NCBI GenBank assembly: GCA_965276815.1
Contig: CBDIBE010000011.1
Span: 372,001-436,000, forward strand
Direction of reading: 5' to 3'
Origin: JAVVHH01 sp965276815
Lineage (GTDB): Bacteria; Pseudomonadota; Alphaproteobacteria; Acetobacterales; Acetobacteraceae
DNA length: 64,000 nt
This document shows positions 31,745 to 40,396 of this stretch, piece by piece; positions within the stretch are counted from its first letter, which is position 1, and every line of letters begins with the position of its first letter. The notes below the pieces were generated by a model. That model did not search any database, was not told where the DNA came from, and was given only the letters and a program-made list of their open reading frames with translations. The position numbers and the translations under genes were made by a program.

Positions 31745-32683
31745 ATGGCGCGCTTCTTCCTCAAGCACCTGCTCTTCCTCTGCATCACGCTCTTAGCGGT
31801 GAGCCTGCTCGTCTTTCTGATGACCGAGTTCACCCCCGGGGACGTCGCCCGCAAGATCCTCGGCGCCTATGCGACCCAGGAACAAGTCGACCTGCTGACC
31901 CAGCAGATGGGCCTCAATCGCCCCGTCCTCGTCCGCTACGTCGAGTACGTCGGCCACCTGCTCCACGGCGATCTCGGCTACTCCACCCGCTACAAAGTCC
32001 CCGTCGCCGACATCGTGTTCAACCGGCTCGGCAATACGCTGATGCTTGCTGGGGTCGCCTTCGCGGTCATCGTGCCGCTATCGATGCTGCTCGGCATCCT
32101 TGCCGGCATGCGGGAAGGGTCGATCACCGACCGGCTGATCCTGCTCATCAGCACGATCACCGCTTCGGTGCCGGAATTTGCCATGGGCGTGTTCCTCGCC
32201 AGCGTCTTCGTGGTCGGGCTGCATTGGCTGCCGGGGTCGGCGCCGCTGACCCATAGCGGCGGCTGGAGCATTTCGCAGCAATTCGTACTGCCTGTGGCCA
32301 CCATCGTGCTGTTCGACCTCGGTTATCTCGTCAGCATGATCCGCGCCTCGATGATCGAGGTGATGCAGCGGCCCTATATCCGCACCGCGGCGCTCAAAGG
32401 CATGCGGTTCCGCCAAGTGATCCTCGGCCACGCGCTGCGCAACGCCATGATCAACCCGGTCACCGTCATGCTGCTGCAGATCAACTACCTGATCACCGGC
32501 GTCGTCGTCGTGGAAACGGTGTTCGCCTATCCCGGCTTCGGCCGGATGATGCTCGAGGCGGCCCTCTATAAGGATATCGCGCTGATCGAGGTCGGGGCGC
32601 TCGTCGCCGTCTTCGTCGCGGTCATGACGCAGATCCTCGGCGACCTCGCCTACCTCACTCTCGACCCACGGATCCGCGGCTGA
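31745..32683 (+). CDS. Peptide-type ABC transporter permease (DppB-like)
   Basis: A 312-residue inner-membrane permease. It has the N-terminal FFLKHLLFLCITLLAVSLLVF helix, the TPGDVARKILG segment typical of DppB/OppB, and the ATPase-contact loop RTAALKGMRFRQVILGHALRNA (EAA-like). It ends LTLDPRIRG. ATG 31745 was selected, because the open frame upstream is Pro-rich shadow sequence. The stop overlaps the next ATG by one base. With the following two genes it encodes the membrane part of a peptide, nickel or opine-class importer. The nearest binding-protein gene is at 38606-40270 on the other strand. Confidence 0.92.
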   Translation: MARFFLKHLLFLCITLLAVSLLVFLMTEFTPGDVARKILGAYATQEQVDLLTQQMGLNRPVLVRYVEYVGHLLHGDLGYSTRYKVPVADIVFNRLGNTLMLAGVAFAVIVPLSMLLGILAGMREGSITDRLILLISTITASVPEFAMGVFLASVFVVGLHWLPGSAPLTHSGGWSISQQFVLPVATIVLFDLGYLVSMIRASMIEVMQRPYIRTAALKGMRFRQVILGHALRNAMINPVTVMLLQINYLITGVVVVETVFAYPGFGRMMLEAALYKDIALIEVGALVAVFVAVMTQILGDLAYLTLDPRIRG

Positions 32684-33579
32684 TGTCGGAAGCCGAACTC
32701 CTCGTCGCGCCCACTCGCGTCCTCGAGGAAACGCAGGCGCCGGCGCGGCGGGCGCTGCCGGGCTGGCTCGGCTCGCTGTTCGGCTCGGGGCCGGCGGCGG
32801 TCGGCACGTTGATCATCGTGTTCTGGGTGTTCGCCGCCCTGTTCGCGCCGCTCCTCGCGCCCTATGCGCCGAACGTCTCCGACCTCAAGGCGCTGGCGCA
32901 TCCGCAACCCTCCGCCACGCACTGGCTCGGCACCGACAATCTCGGGCGCGACATCCTGTCGCGCATACTCTGGGGCGCGCGGACCGTGCTCGCGGTGGCG
33001 CCGATCGCGGTGTTCGGGGCAACGGCGCTCGGCAGCCTCGCCGGGCTCGTCGCGGGGTATTACCGCGGCTGGGTCGACGTGGTGATCACGCGGATCAGCG
33101 ACATCGTGCTGAGCTTCCCGGTGATCATCCTGTACATGATCATCCTGGCGATCTATGGATCGTCGGCGCTGAACATCATCCTGGTGGTCACGGTCACCAA
33201 GGCGCCGATCATCACGCGGATCGTGCGCGGCATCACGCTCGAGCTGCGTAACCGCGAATACGTGGCGGCAGCCAAGATGCGGGGTGAGCGGCCGCTCACC
33301 ATCATGCTGACCGAGATCCTGCCCAATGCGCGCGGTCCGCTGATCGTCGATATCTGCCTGCGGCTCGGCTACACGACGATCACCATCGGCGTGCTCGGCT
33401 TCCTCGGGATCGGATTGCCGCCGCCGGATCCGGATTGGGGCGGGATGGTCAAGGACACTTACGGCATGATCTCGGTCTGGCCGCACATGGCGCTGTTCCC
33501 GGCGGCGGCGATCTCGTCATTGACGGTCGGCTTCAACCTCCTCGCCGTCGGCCTGCGCGAAATGGGCCTGCGTGACTGA
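32683..33579 (+). CDS. Peptide-type ABC transporter permease (DppC-like)
   Basis: A 298-residue permease of the DppC/OppC class. The sequence LAPYAPNVSDLKALAHPQPSATHWLGTDNLGRDILSRI, read in parts as HWLGTDNLGRDILSRILWGA, is the class signature. The EAA loop is YVAAAKMRGERPLTIMLTEI, and the C-terminus contains PPPDPDWGGMVKDTYG. It overlaps the upstream permease by one base and the downstream ATPase gene by 8 nt, so all three are translationally coupled. It forms a heterodimeric channel with the DppB-like subunit. Confidence 0.93.
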   Translation: MSEAELLVAPTRVLEETQAPARRALPGWLGSLFGSGPAAVGTLIIVFWVFAALFAPLLAPYAPNVSDLKALAHPQPSATHWLGTDNLGRDILSRILWGARTVLAVAPIAVFGATALGSLAGLVAGYYRGWVDVVITRISDIVLSFPVIILYMIILAIYGSSALNIILVVTVTKAPIITRIVRGITLELRNREYVAAAKMRGERPLTIMLTEILPNARGPLIVDICLRLGYTTITIGVLGFLGIGLPPPDPDWGGMVKDTYGMISVWPHMALFPAAAISSLTVGFNLLAVGLREMGLRD

Positions 33580-35593
33580 ACCGGTCCTCGAGCTCGACCA
33601 GGCGCGGGTCTCGTTCTTCCTGCGCGCCGGCGAAGTCAACGTCATCCCTGAACTGAGCTTCGCGATCGGCCACGGCGAGGCGTTCGGGCTGGTGGGCGAA
33701 TCCGGCTCCGGCAAGTCCACGGTCGCGCTGGCGATCATGCGCTATCTCGGCCGGGCCGGGCGGCTGACCGGCGGCCGCATCCTGTTCCAAGGGCGCGACA
33801 TGGCCGCGCTCAACGGCTCTGCGTTGCGGGCGGTGCGCGGGCGGCAGATCGCCATGGTCTACCAGGACCCAATGAGCAGCCTGAACCCGGTCATGTCGGT
33901 CGGCCGCCAGCTCATGGAAGTGCCGATCCTGCACTCCGCCGCCAGCCCGGCCGAGGCCCGGCGTATGGCGCTCGCCACCATGGAAGACGTCGAGCTGCCC
34001 GACCCGGAGCGGCTGTTCGACCGCTTCCCGCACCAAATTTCTGGCGGCCAGCAGCAGCGCATCGTCATCGCGATGGCGCTGATCGCGCAGCCGGCGCTGC
34101 TGATCATGGATGAGCCGACCACCGGGCTCGACGTCACCGTCGAGGCGGCGATCCTCGACCTGGTGCGCGGATTACGCGCCCGGCACGACACGGCGCTGTT
34201 GTTCATCAGCCATAACCTCGGCACGGTCGCGCAGATCTGCGACCGGGTCGGGGTGATGTATGGCGGTGAGCTGGTCGAACAGGGCGCGGTGCGCCAAGTC
34301 TTCGCCTCCCCCGCCCACCCCTATGCGCGCGGCCTGCTGGATTGCCTGCCGACGCTGGGCAGCGACAAGCATGGCGCCAAGCTGCGGCCGATCGGCGGCC
34401 AACCCTTCTCGCCGGCGGCGCGCACGCCGGGCTGCGTGTTCGCTCCGCGCTGCGCCTGGGCCCAGCCGGTCCGCTGCACGAGCGGCGTGATCCCCAATAT
34501 CGAAGTCGGCGGCGACCACATCGCCAAATGCGTACGGGTGGGCGAGCTGGCGCCCTGGAGCCGGCAGGAGGGGGTGGCCGGCGCAGCGGCCCCATCCACC
34601 GAGCCGTTGCTGACCATGCAGGGGCTCGGCAAGACCTACCGCGTGCAGGGCCTGTTCGGCGGCGCGGGGCGCGGCGTCGTGGCACTGGAAGATGTGCGGC
34701 TGCGGGCGGAGCGCGGTCGGACCCTGGCGATCGTCGGCGAGAGCGGCTGCGGCAAGTCGAGCCTGGCCCGCATCCTGGCCGGGCTGCAGCCAGCGAGCAG
34801 CGGAAGCGCGGCCCTAGACGGCGTGGATATTGCCGCGATCGCCGTGGAGCGCCGCAAGCCAGCGTTACGGCGGCGGCTGCAGATGGTGTTCCAAAATCCG
34901 GACGCGACGCTGAACCCGAGCCACAGCATCGGCACCGCGCTGTCACGCACCTTGCGCCGGCTGCGCGGCGTGTCGCGGGCCGAGGCGCGCCGCCGGGTCG
35001 GCGGCCTACTGGAGGCGGTCGAGCTGCCGGCGGAATTCGCCCGCCGCATGCCGCACCAGCTCTCCGGCGGCCAGAAGCAGCGCGTGGCGATCGCCCGCGC
35101 CCTGGCCGGCGACCCGGACCTGCTGCTCGCCGACGAGCCGGTCTCGGCACTCGACGTCTCGGTGCAGGCCGCCGTGGTCAACCTGCTGTCGCGCCTGCAG
35201 GAGGAAAGCGGGACGACGCTGCTGTTCATCTCGCACGACCTGGCGATGGTGCGGCACCTCGCGGACAGCGTGGCGGTGATGTATCTTGGCCGGGTCGTCG
35301 AGACTGGCCCGGCGGCCCAGGTCTTTGCCCCGCCGTTTCACCCCTATACCGAGGCGCTGCTCTCCGCCGCCCCCGAGCCCGACCCGGATGCGCGCGCCGG
35401 CCGGATCGTTTTGAAGAGCGGCACGCCGAGCGCCGTCAACCGGCCGCACGGCTGCGTCTTCAGCACGCGCTGCCCGCGTTACCTCGGCTCCATTTGCGAT
35501 GACGTGGCGCCGCCGGAACGCGATTGGGGCGGGCTGCTCATCGCCTGCCACATCCCAGCCGAGGAGTTGCTTTCGGCACAGGCCCGGCACTGA
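33572..35593 (+). CDS. Fused double ATP-binding protein of peptide-type ABC importer
   Basis: A 673-residue protein with two complete ATPase domains, equivalent to DppD plus DppF (GsiA-like). First half: Walker A GESGSGKST, signature ISGGQQQR, Walker B LLIMDEPTTGLD. Second half: GESGCGKSS, LSGGQKQR, LLLADEPVSALD. Each half is followed by the oligopeptide-transporter C-terminal Cys motif (GCVFAPRCAWAQ and GCVFSTRCPRY), which in related proteins binds an iron-sulfur cluster or a metal. It starts at GTG 33572. It energises the two upstream permeases. Confidence 0.93.
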   Translation: MTEPVLELDQARVSFFLRAGEVNVIPELSFAIGHGEAFGLVGESGSGKSTVALAIMRYLGRAGRLTGGRILFQGRDMAALNGSALRAVRGRQIAMVYQDPMSSLNPVMSVGRQLMEVPILHSAASPAEARRMALATMEDVELPDPERLFDRFPHQISGGQQQRIVIAMALIAQPALLIMDEPTTGLDVTVEAAILDLVRGLRARHDTALLFISHNLGTVAQICDRVGVMYGGELVEQGAVRQVFASPAHPYARGLLDCLPTLGSDKHGAKLRPIGGQPFSPAARTPGCVFAPRCAWAQPVRCTSGVIPNIEVGGDHIAKCVRVGELAPWSRQEGVAGAAAPSTEPLLTMQGLGKTYRVQGLFGGAGRGVVALEDVRLRAERGRTLAIVGESGCGKSSLARILAGLQPASSGSAALDGVDIAAIAVERRKPALRRRLQMVFQNPDATLNPSHSIGTALSRTLRRLRGVSRAEARRRVGGLLEAVELPAEFARRMPHQLSGGQKQRVAIARALAGDPDLLLADEPVSALDVSVQAAVVNLLSRLQEESGTTLLFISHDLAMVRHLADSVAVMYLGRVVETGPAAQVFAPPFHPYTEALLSAAPEPDPDARAGRIVLKSGTPSAVNRPHGCVFSTRCPRYLGSICDDVAPPERDWGGLLIACHIPAEELLSAQARH

Positions 35594-35600
35594 GCTCCGA

Positions 35601-37250
35601 TCAGTTGGCCACCTGTCCGTGCCCGGAAAGCGTCGCCGCCTCGGCCCGGAGCATTGAAGAAGGTGGAGGCGGACCATCGCCGTTTACGGACCGGCGCAGA
35701 CCGGCTCGATAGATCTCCGGAATGAAGAAGCCGACAAACAGCGCCGTTCCCGCCGGCAGAAAGACCGTAATCCAAGACGACGGCGCGCCTGAACCGGGAA
35801 GCAGGAAGAGCTGCATTAACAACCAGGTCGTGCACAACGTGGCCAGCGAACAGCCAACCGCCTCGATACTACGGAACCATAGCGGCTCGGGGATGCGGGG
35901 CGGAAGGTCGTCGCAGGCAAACGCCACGAACACGCACAACAAGCCGCACAGCAACGCGAGCACGAGCAGAGGGATCCAGCCATCTCCGCCTGGCAAGCTG
36001 CCGATGCGAGCCAAGTTCCAGAGCGTGCATAGTACGAGCACCACCGCGGTGTTGAACACGCCGCTCAAGAGATACGCCCCGTACGGACGGCCTCCGTCCG
36101 CGTCTCGGCGCGCCCATGCGACAGTCTGCATGAACCAGAGCGTCAGCCCGATCGTCAGGACATGGCTGACGGCGACCAGGAACGGGAGCCAGCGAAAAAC
36201 CGCCGGGCCCGGCGTCCCCGCAGACGGATGCAGGGCGACGCCGGTCAGCAGCAAATAGACCAATATCCCGGCGCAGAGCAGGACGAGCTGGTGGATGGGG
36301 ATGAACGGCCGGCTAACCGAGACGACGGAGAAACCAATCCCGTGCAACCGCTCGCGCACGTCGCGCTCCCCCATTTCGCAATGCAGGATGGCGCGGGCGA
36401 GGAACAGGCTGACGGCCTCGAAGCGCTCGATGCACTCTCGCTTGAACGTTTCGCGCTTTTCGCTGATCAGTTCCTCATACACCGACTTGTCGGCGACTTC
36501 GCGCAGCCGCCGGGCGCCGATCAGCCCCTTCACCGAGCGACCGGCAAACTCGAACATCGATTTGCGGAAGCTGTCGTATTCGGCGGCGTTCTCGCTAAAG
36601 AACTTGCTGTATTTCGGCGATGCCGGCAGCTCATCGAGGCGGCGGAACGCGAGCAGCACCTTGGTGAAGCGCAGTTCAGATTCTTCGGACTCCGACCCTG
36701 CCGTGGCGCGCAGGAGGTCGATTGCTTCGTCCGGGATCGGTGCGTTGTGGATGAACCGCGCAATCTCCGGCAGATCGGAGCCTGCGAGCAGGAGGTTGTC
36801 ATGCGTGAGGATTTTCGAGCGGCGCGTGACCTCGGCTGGAATGCAGGCCATGCGCAGAAAGAAGGCGAGCAGCGCGCTGTCGAGCGATTTGATGTACGGC
36901 ACGCTGGGCAATAGTGCCGTCATGACGAGTGTCGCGGCCAAGGCCGGCGGGATCGTCGTCGGCTCAGCCTGCGCGACCGGCGGCGGCGACGCGCCGCCGA
37001 CTCCGCCGGTCGCGGGAAGCGGCAGCTTGAGCAAGAAATCCCGCAGCGCCGGCTGTTCCAATATGATGGAAAGCACAATGAACAAGGCGACGCAGGACGC
37101 CATGTAAGCGAATAGGCCTTGCCAATACCAAAGCTGGATCGTCGATGACCGGTTGGTGGCGGGCGTATTGAACCGCGCCGACGCGTACAGCATGACCAGC
37201 AAACCGCAAAACCCGTAGGTCAAGACGACATGGGTGAGGTCGGTGTTCAT
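35601..37250 (-). CDS. Polytopic membrane protein of unknown function
   Basis: A 549-residue protein. Two or three N-terminal membrane helices (LTYGFCGLLVMLYAS, LFAYMASCVALFIVLSIIL, LAATLVMTALLPSVPYI) are followed by a soluble, charged region of about 200 residues (roughly 120-320; for example KRECIERFEAVSLFLARAI). About six more helices follow (QLVLLCAGILVYLLLTGVAL to FLPAGTALFVGFF). No catalytic motif or transporter signature was recognised. A CRP-like palindrome lies 53 bp upstream of the ATG. It is convergent with the ABC operon, and its stop is 8 bp from that of the ATPase gene. Confidence 0.75.
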   Translation of the reverse strand: MNTDLTHVVLTYGFCGLLVMLYASARFNTPATNRSSTIQLWYWQGLFAYMASCVALFIVLSIILEQPALRDFLLKLPLPATGGVGGASPPPVAQAEPTTIPPALAATLVMTALLPSVPYIKSLDSALLAFFLRMACIPAEVTRRSKILTHDNLLLAGSDLPEIARFIHNAPIPDEAIDLLRATAGSESEESELRFTKVLLAFRRLDELPASPKYSKFFSENAAEYDSFRKSMFEFAGRSVKGLIGARRLREVADKSVYEELISEKRETFKRECIERFEAVSLFLARAILHCEMGERDVRERLHGIGFSVVSVSRPFIPIHQLVLLCAGILVYLLLTGVALHPSAGTPGPAVFRWLPFLVAVSHVLTIGLTLWFMQTVAWARRDADGGRPYGAYLLSGVFNTAVVLVLCTLWNLARIGSLPGGDGWIPLLVLALLCGLLCVFVAFACDDLPPRIPEPLWFRSIEAVGCSLATLCTTWLLMQLFLLPGSGAPSSWITVFLPAGTALFVGFFIPEIYRAGLRRSVNGDGPPPPSSMLRAEAATLSGHGQVAN

Positions 37251-37303
37251 TGCCTGCGTCCTTCCGTCTTGTGACGACCGTAGGAGGGACCCCGCCGCGA
37301 AAG

Positions 37304-37319
37304 TGTGACCGAAGTCACA
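37304..37319. promoter_or_regulatory. CRP/FNR-family consensus site TGTGA-N6-TCACA
   Basis: TGTGACCGAAGTCACA is a perfect TGTGA-N6-TCACA palindrome, 16 bp, ending 53 bp upstream of the minus-strand ATG at 37250. It shares GTGAC-N4-GTCACA with the site at 21267-21282. It likely binds a cyclic-nucleotide- or redox-responsive CRP/FNR regulator that controls the unknown membrane protein. Confidence 0.6.
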
Positions 37320-37439
37320 ACCTAGACGAAATTAGTAACGTTTGGCGAGCAAATTGATTTAGCCAGTGCTAAGTTCAACGTGACACAAGCCACGAAGCCG
37401 CGGTCTCTGTAGGAGACGAACTAAAGTTCGCGTTTCGAA

Positions 37440-37565
37440 TTACAGGATACCACTGAGGCCCTCGGTCGCATCCACAACCCCGCTGGTCAGAAACGCCGTC
37501 ACATTGAGTTTCTGCCACGTCGCGAGGTCCTCGCGCACGACGATCGCGATCTTGGTATCGAACAT
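37440..37565 (-). pseudogene. DUF2000 family protein, 3'-truncated remnant
   Basis: A 41-codon frame starts at ATG 37565 and reads MFDTKIAIVVREDLATWQ, then KLNVTAFLTSGVVDATEGL, before stopping at TAA 37440-37442. This matches the beginning of DUF2000 proteins, which are normally about 135 residues. The remaining two thirds is absent, and the sequence beyond is unrelated and AT-richer. A GGGATAGGGCGGA stretch just before the ATG and the 23-bp distance to the beta-propeller gene suggest that it was once the last gene of that operon. Confidence 0.65.
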
Positions 37566-37588
37566 TCCGCCCTATCCCAAAATAACAG

Positions 37589-38560
37589 CTAAAAATCGAC
37601 GCGGGCCAGCGCGATGCCGCTCTCGCCACCCACGGCGTAAAGCAGATAGGTCACGCCTTCCTCCTCGAACACCGCGGGATCGCGGAGCTGGTTGACCCGG
37701 CCATACGCCGTGCTGCGCACCGACGGCGCCAGGGGCGCGTCGGCACCCTCCCAGCTGAGCTCCGGCCGCAGCACCTCGACCGGCTTCTCGTCATGCCAAG
37801 CCCGCCAGTCGTCTCCAAGCGCGACCCGGCTGAGCAGGATCCGCTCCGGCGCCTCGCCGACCTGGCTCCAGAACACGAACAGCGCGCCATGCCGCTTCAG
37901 CACCGCGGAATGGCGCATATCGGGGTTGAACAGCGTCGGCCCGGTCTCGAACGCGCTGAGCCCGTCGGCCGAGCGTGACAGCACACCGGGCATGGCGAGC
38001 GCATAGGTCATGCCGCCGTGCGCGAAAATCCGCATATAGGACGGTCCGATAACCTCCGGGCGCGCCGCGAACGCGATCCCGTCCGCGGACAGCGCCACGC
38101 GCGAAACCTGGCGCCCCACCCCATCCAGACCGTGGACATACATCACGATCCGCCGCTTCGCGTCGTCGACATGCACATCCGGGGATGCGATGTGCGGCGT
38201 GGTGATCTCCGACAGGATGTCATGCGAGATTGCCGCGCCGCGCGTGCGGTATTGCGCCTCGAAATGCACCAGTTCCTCTTGGGCCACCGCAGGCGGCTCG
38301 GTGAGAAAGCCGGACTGCGCCAAGCCAAGGCCGCCCGGCGGGTGCACGCGCCATGGCCCTGTCAGCGCATCCGCGTAGGCGAGCCGGATGTAGCTGCCCT
38401 TATGATCGGCGAAGTAGAGATAGTAGGCTCCCAGCTTTCCCGCGACCCAATCGGGCACGCGGATCAACGACGGCCCCTGGATGTTGACCCCGATACTCGG
38501 ATGCAGCTCTGGCCCGATGATCGGGCCGTCTCCCAGCCGGGTCACGCGAACGCTGGTCAT
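37589..38560 (-). CDS. Five-bladed beta-propeller protein (glycosyl hydrolase 43-like fold)
   Basis: A 323-residue protein with repeated beta-propeller blades: GPSLIRVPDWVAGKLGAYYL, YYLYFADHKGSYIRLAYADA, SPDVHVDDAKRRIVMYVHGL, GALFVFWSQVGEAPERILL, and LRDPAVFEEEGVTYLLYAVG. The RDPAVF and SPDV Asp residues resemble the catalytic-site layout of GH43/GH32-like enzymes, but the assignment as an active hydrolase is not certain. No signal peptide is seen. The start codon follows an SD that is part of a perfect hairpin (38561-38588). It is downstream of, and probably co-transcribed with, the binding protein at 38606-40270. Confidence 0.7.
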   Translation of the reverse strand: MTSVRVTRLGDGPIIGPELHPSIGVNIQGPSLIRVPDWVAGKLGAYYLYFADHKGSYIRLAYADALTGPWRVHPPGGLGLAQSGFLTEPPAVAQEELVHFEAQYRTRGAAISHDILSEITTPHIASPDVHVDDAKRRIVMYVHGLDGVGRQVSRVALSADGIAFAARPEVIGPSYMRIFAHGGMTYALAMPGVLSRSADGLSAFETGPTLFNPDMRHSAVLKRHGALFVFWSQVGEAPERILLSRVALGDDWRAWHDEKPVEVLRPELSWEGADAPLAPSVRSTAYGRVNQLRDPAVFEEEGVTYLLYAVGGESGIALARVDF

Positions 38561-38588
38561 CCCCCTCCTCTGAACCCTCGGGAGGGGG
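38561..38588 (-). promoter_or_regulatory. Hairpin covering the ribosome site of the beta-propeller gene
   Basis: CCCCCTCC (38561-38568) and GGAGGGGG (38581-38588) form a perfect 8-bp stem with a 12-nt loop. Read on the minus strand, the 3' arm is the purine-rich AGGAGGGGG next to the ATG at 38560. In mRNA the ribosome site would be paired, so it may reduce or regulate translation of the propeller gene relative to the upstream binding protein. It could also serve as a processing site. Confidence 0.4.
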
Positions 38589-38605
38589 AGAGCAAGGGCG
38601 AGGTA

Positions 38606-40270
38606 TTAGGCCGAAACCGCCAGCTCTCGCCCGGTGATGTAGCCGGTCGGGTGGATCTTGAAGCCCTCGACCTTCTTGTCCATGAAGGTCAGCACCGCCC
38701 GCCACACTGGCTGCACGATCGGGCCGTCATCTTCCATGATCGCTTCCAGCTTGGCCATTACCACGCGGCGCTTGTCGACGTCGAGCAAGCCCTCCGCCTG
38801 GGTCAGCAGCGTGTCGAACTCGGAGTTCGACCAGCCGGACTCGTTCCAGGAGCCGCCGGTCCGATAGGCAAGGCTGTAGGTCATCACGCCGAGCGGTCGG
38901 TGCGCCCAGGTGGTGAAGCCGAACGGCACCTTGGTCCACACGTCCCAATACTCGGTCGAGGGGAGTACCTTGATCGTGGCGTTGATGCCAGAATCCTTCC
39001 ATTGCACCACCATCGCCTGCGCCGCGATCAGTTCCCAAGTCGAGGAATCCGACGAGCGGCACGTGAACTCGACGTCGATCCCGTTCGGGTATCCGGCCTC
39101 GGCCAGTAGCGCCTTCGCCTTTTGGATGTTTTGCGGCGGAACCGGGATCTTGGCGTATTCCGGATGCACCGGGCTCACATGGTGATGCTCGCCGACCGAG
39201 CCGAACTCGCGCTGCGAGATCGCCACGATCGGCGCCGGGTCGGTGGCGAGCCGCATCGCCTGGCGCACCCGTTTGTCGTCGAACGGCTTGACCGGCCGCA
39301 TCCGCGCCACCGCGGTATAGGCAGTCTGCACTTGATAGAGCTTTAGGTCGGGAAGCTGCTTCAACGCGTCTACTTGCGAAACATCGGCGAAGTACAGTCC
39401 GTCGACTTGCTTGGAGGCCAACGCACCGATCGCGGCAGCCGGGTCGTCACCAAGATCGATGAATTCGAGCTGATCGAGGTACGGCGCCCCGCCCCAATAG
39501 CTCGGGTTCGGCTTGAACATCTGCCGCTGGCCGACCTCGTTCTCGGTCAGCATGAACGGCCCGGTGCCGTTCGCGCCGATCTTGAACACGCCCTTATCGG
39601 CCGGGTCGAGGATCAACAGCGGATAGTGGTAGAGCTGCTCCGGGACCGCGAGGTTGGGCACCTTGCCGTTCAGGCGGACCGTGTAATCATCCACCTTTTC
39701 GATCGCGTTCGGCGCCCACAGGCGTGATGTCTTCTTCGGCGCGCCCTTCGCGTCCTTCTCGCCGAGGTCCACATCCTCGATCAGGAACGACTTCATCAGC
39801 CCGAGCACGGACGAGCCGACCTTCGGATCCATCACCTGTTGCAGGTTCCAGACCACGTCGTCGGCGTTGAACCCGCGCCCGTTGTGCCACTTCACGTCGC
39901 GGCGCAGGTAGAGCGTCCAGGTCTTCAGGTCCTCGGACGCATCCCATTTTTCGGCCAGCGACGGGCGGGTGATATTGTCCACGCCGGTGACGGTCAGATA
40001 GTCGAAATGCTGCCGCGCCGAGTTCGAGGACTCGATCCAGCTATAAGTGTGCGGGGTGACGAGATCTTGGCAGCGCATGCCGAGCTTCAACGTGCCGCCC
40101 TTCGGCAGCGGCGCCTCGGCCGCGGCCGGCTTGACGCCGGCGAACGCGTAGGCGGAGGCGGCGGAGAGCCCGAGCAAGGTCGCCGTGCGCAGGAACTCGC
40201 GCCGGTCGATCAGCCCCGTCTTGAGGCGCGCCTTGAGTTCCGGAATGTACGGGTGGGTGTCGCGTGCCAT
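38606..40270 (-). CDS. Peptide-type ABC transporter substrate-binding protein, Tat-exported
   Basis: A 554-residue family-5 solute-binding protein. The long N-region ends in the Tat motif DRREFLRTATLLGLSAASA, with cleavage near PAAAEAP. The mature protein shows LAEKWDASEDLKTWTLYLRR, DVKWHNGRGFNADDVVWN, GTGPFMLTENEVGQ and KAKALLAEAGYPNG. AGGAGA precedes the ATG, and a TTGACA-like -35 (40341-40336, minus) is present upstream. It probably supplies the permeases and ATPase encoded at 31745-35593, the nearest system without its own binding protein, although they are read from the opposite strand 3 kb away. Confidence 0.9.
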   Translation of the reverse strand: MARDTHPYIPELKARLKTGLIDRREFLRTATLLGLSAASAYAFAGVKPAAAEAPLPKGGTLKLGMRCQDLVTPHTYSWIESSNSARQHFDYLTVTGVDNITRPSLAEKWDASEDLKTWTLYLRRDVKWHNGRGFNADDVVWNLQQVMDPKVGSSVLGLMKSFLIEDVDLGEKDAKGAPKKTSRLWAPNAIEKVDDYTVRLNGKVPNLAVPEQLYHYPLLILDPADKGVFKIGANGTGPFMLTENEVGQRQMFKPNPSYWGGAPYLDQLEFIDLGDDPAAAIGALASKQVDGLYFADVSQVDALKQLPDLKLYQVQTAYTAVARMRPVKPFDDKRVRQAMRLATDPAPIVAISQREFGSVGEHHHVSPVHPEYAKIPVPPQNIQKAKALLAEAGYPNGIDVEFTCRSSDSSTWELIAAQAMVVQWKDSGINATIKVLPSTEYWDVWTKVPFGFTTWAHRPLGVMTYSLAYRTGGSWNESGWSNSEFDTLLTQAEGLLDVDKRRVVMAKLEAIMEDDGPIVQPVWRAVLTFMDKKVEGFKIHPTGYITGRELAVSA

Positions 40271-40396
40271 GAGCGTCTCCTAAGAAGCGGGATCACCCGT
40301 TCGTGCGGGCCAGCTTTCCCGGCCCGTGACTCCGTTGTCAAGAAAAGTCCAACTTATGTGCCGGATAAGATGCTGGCCGGTTAACCGCGCTAAGTG

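Noticed and set aside
37375..37629. 84-codon minus-strand frame
   Set aside because: Arg/Cys-rich shadow translation. The same DNA in another frame gives the DUF2000 start.
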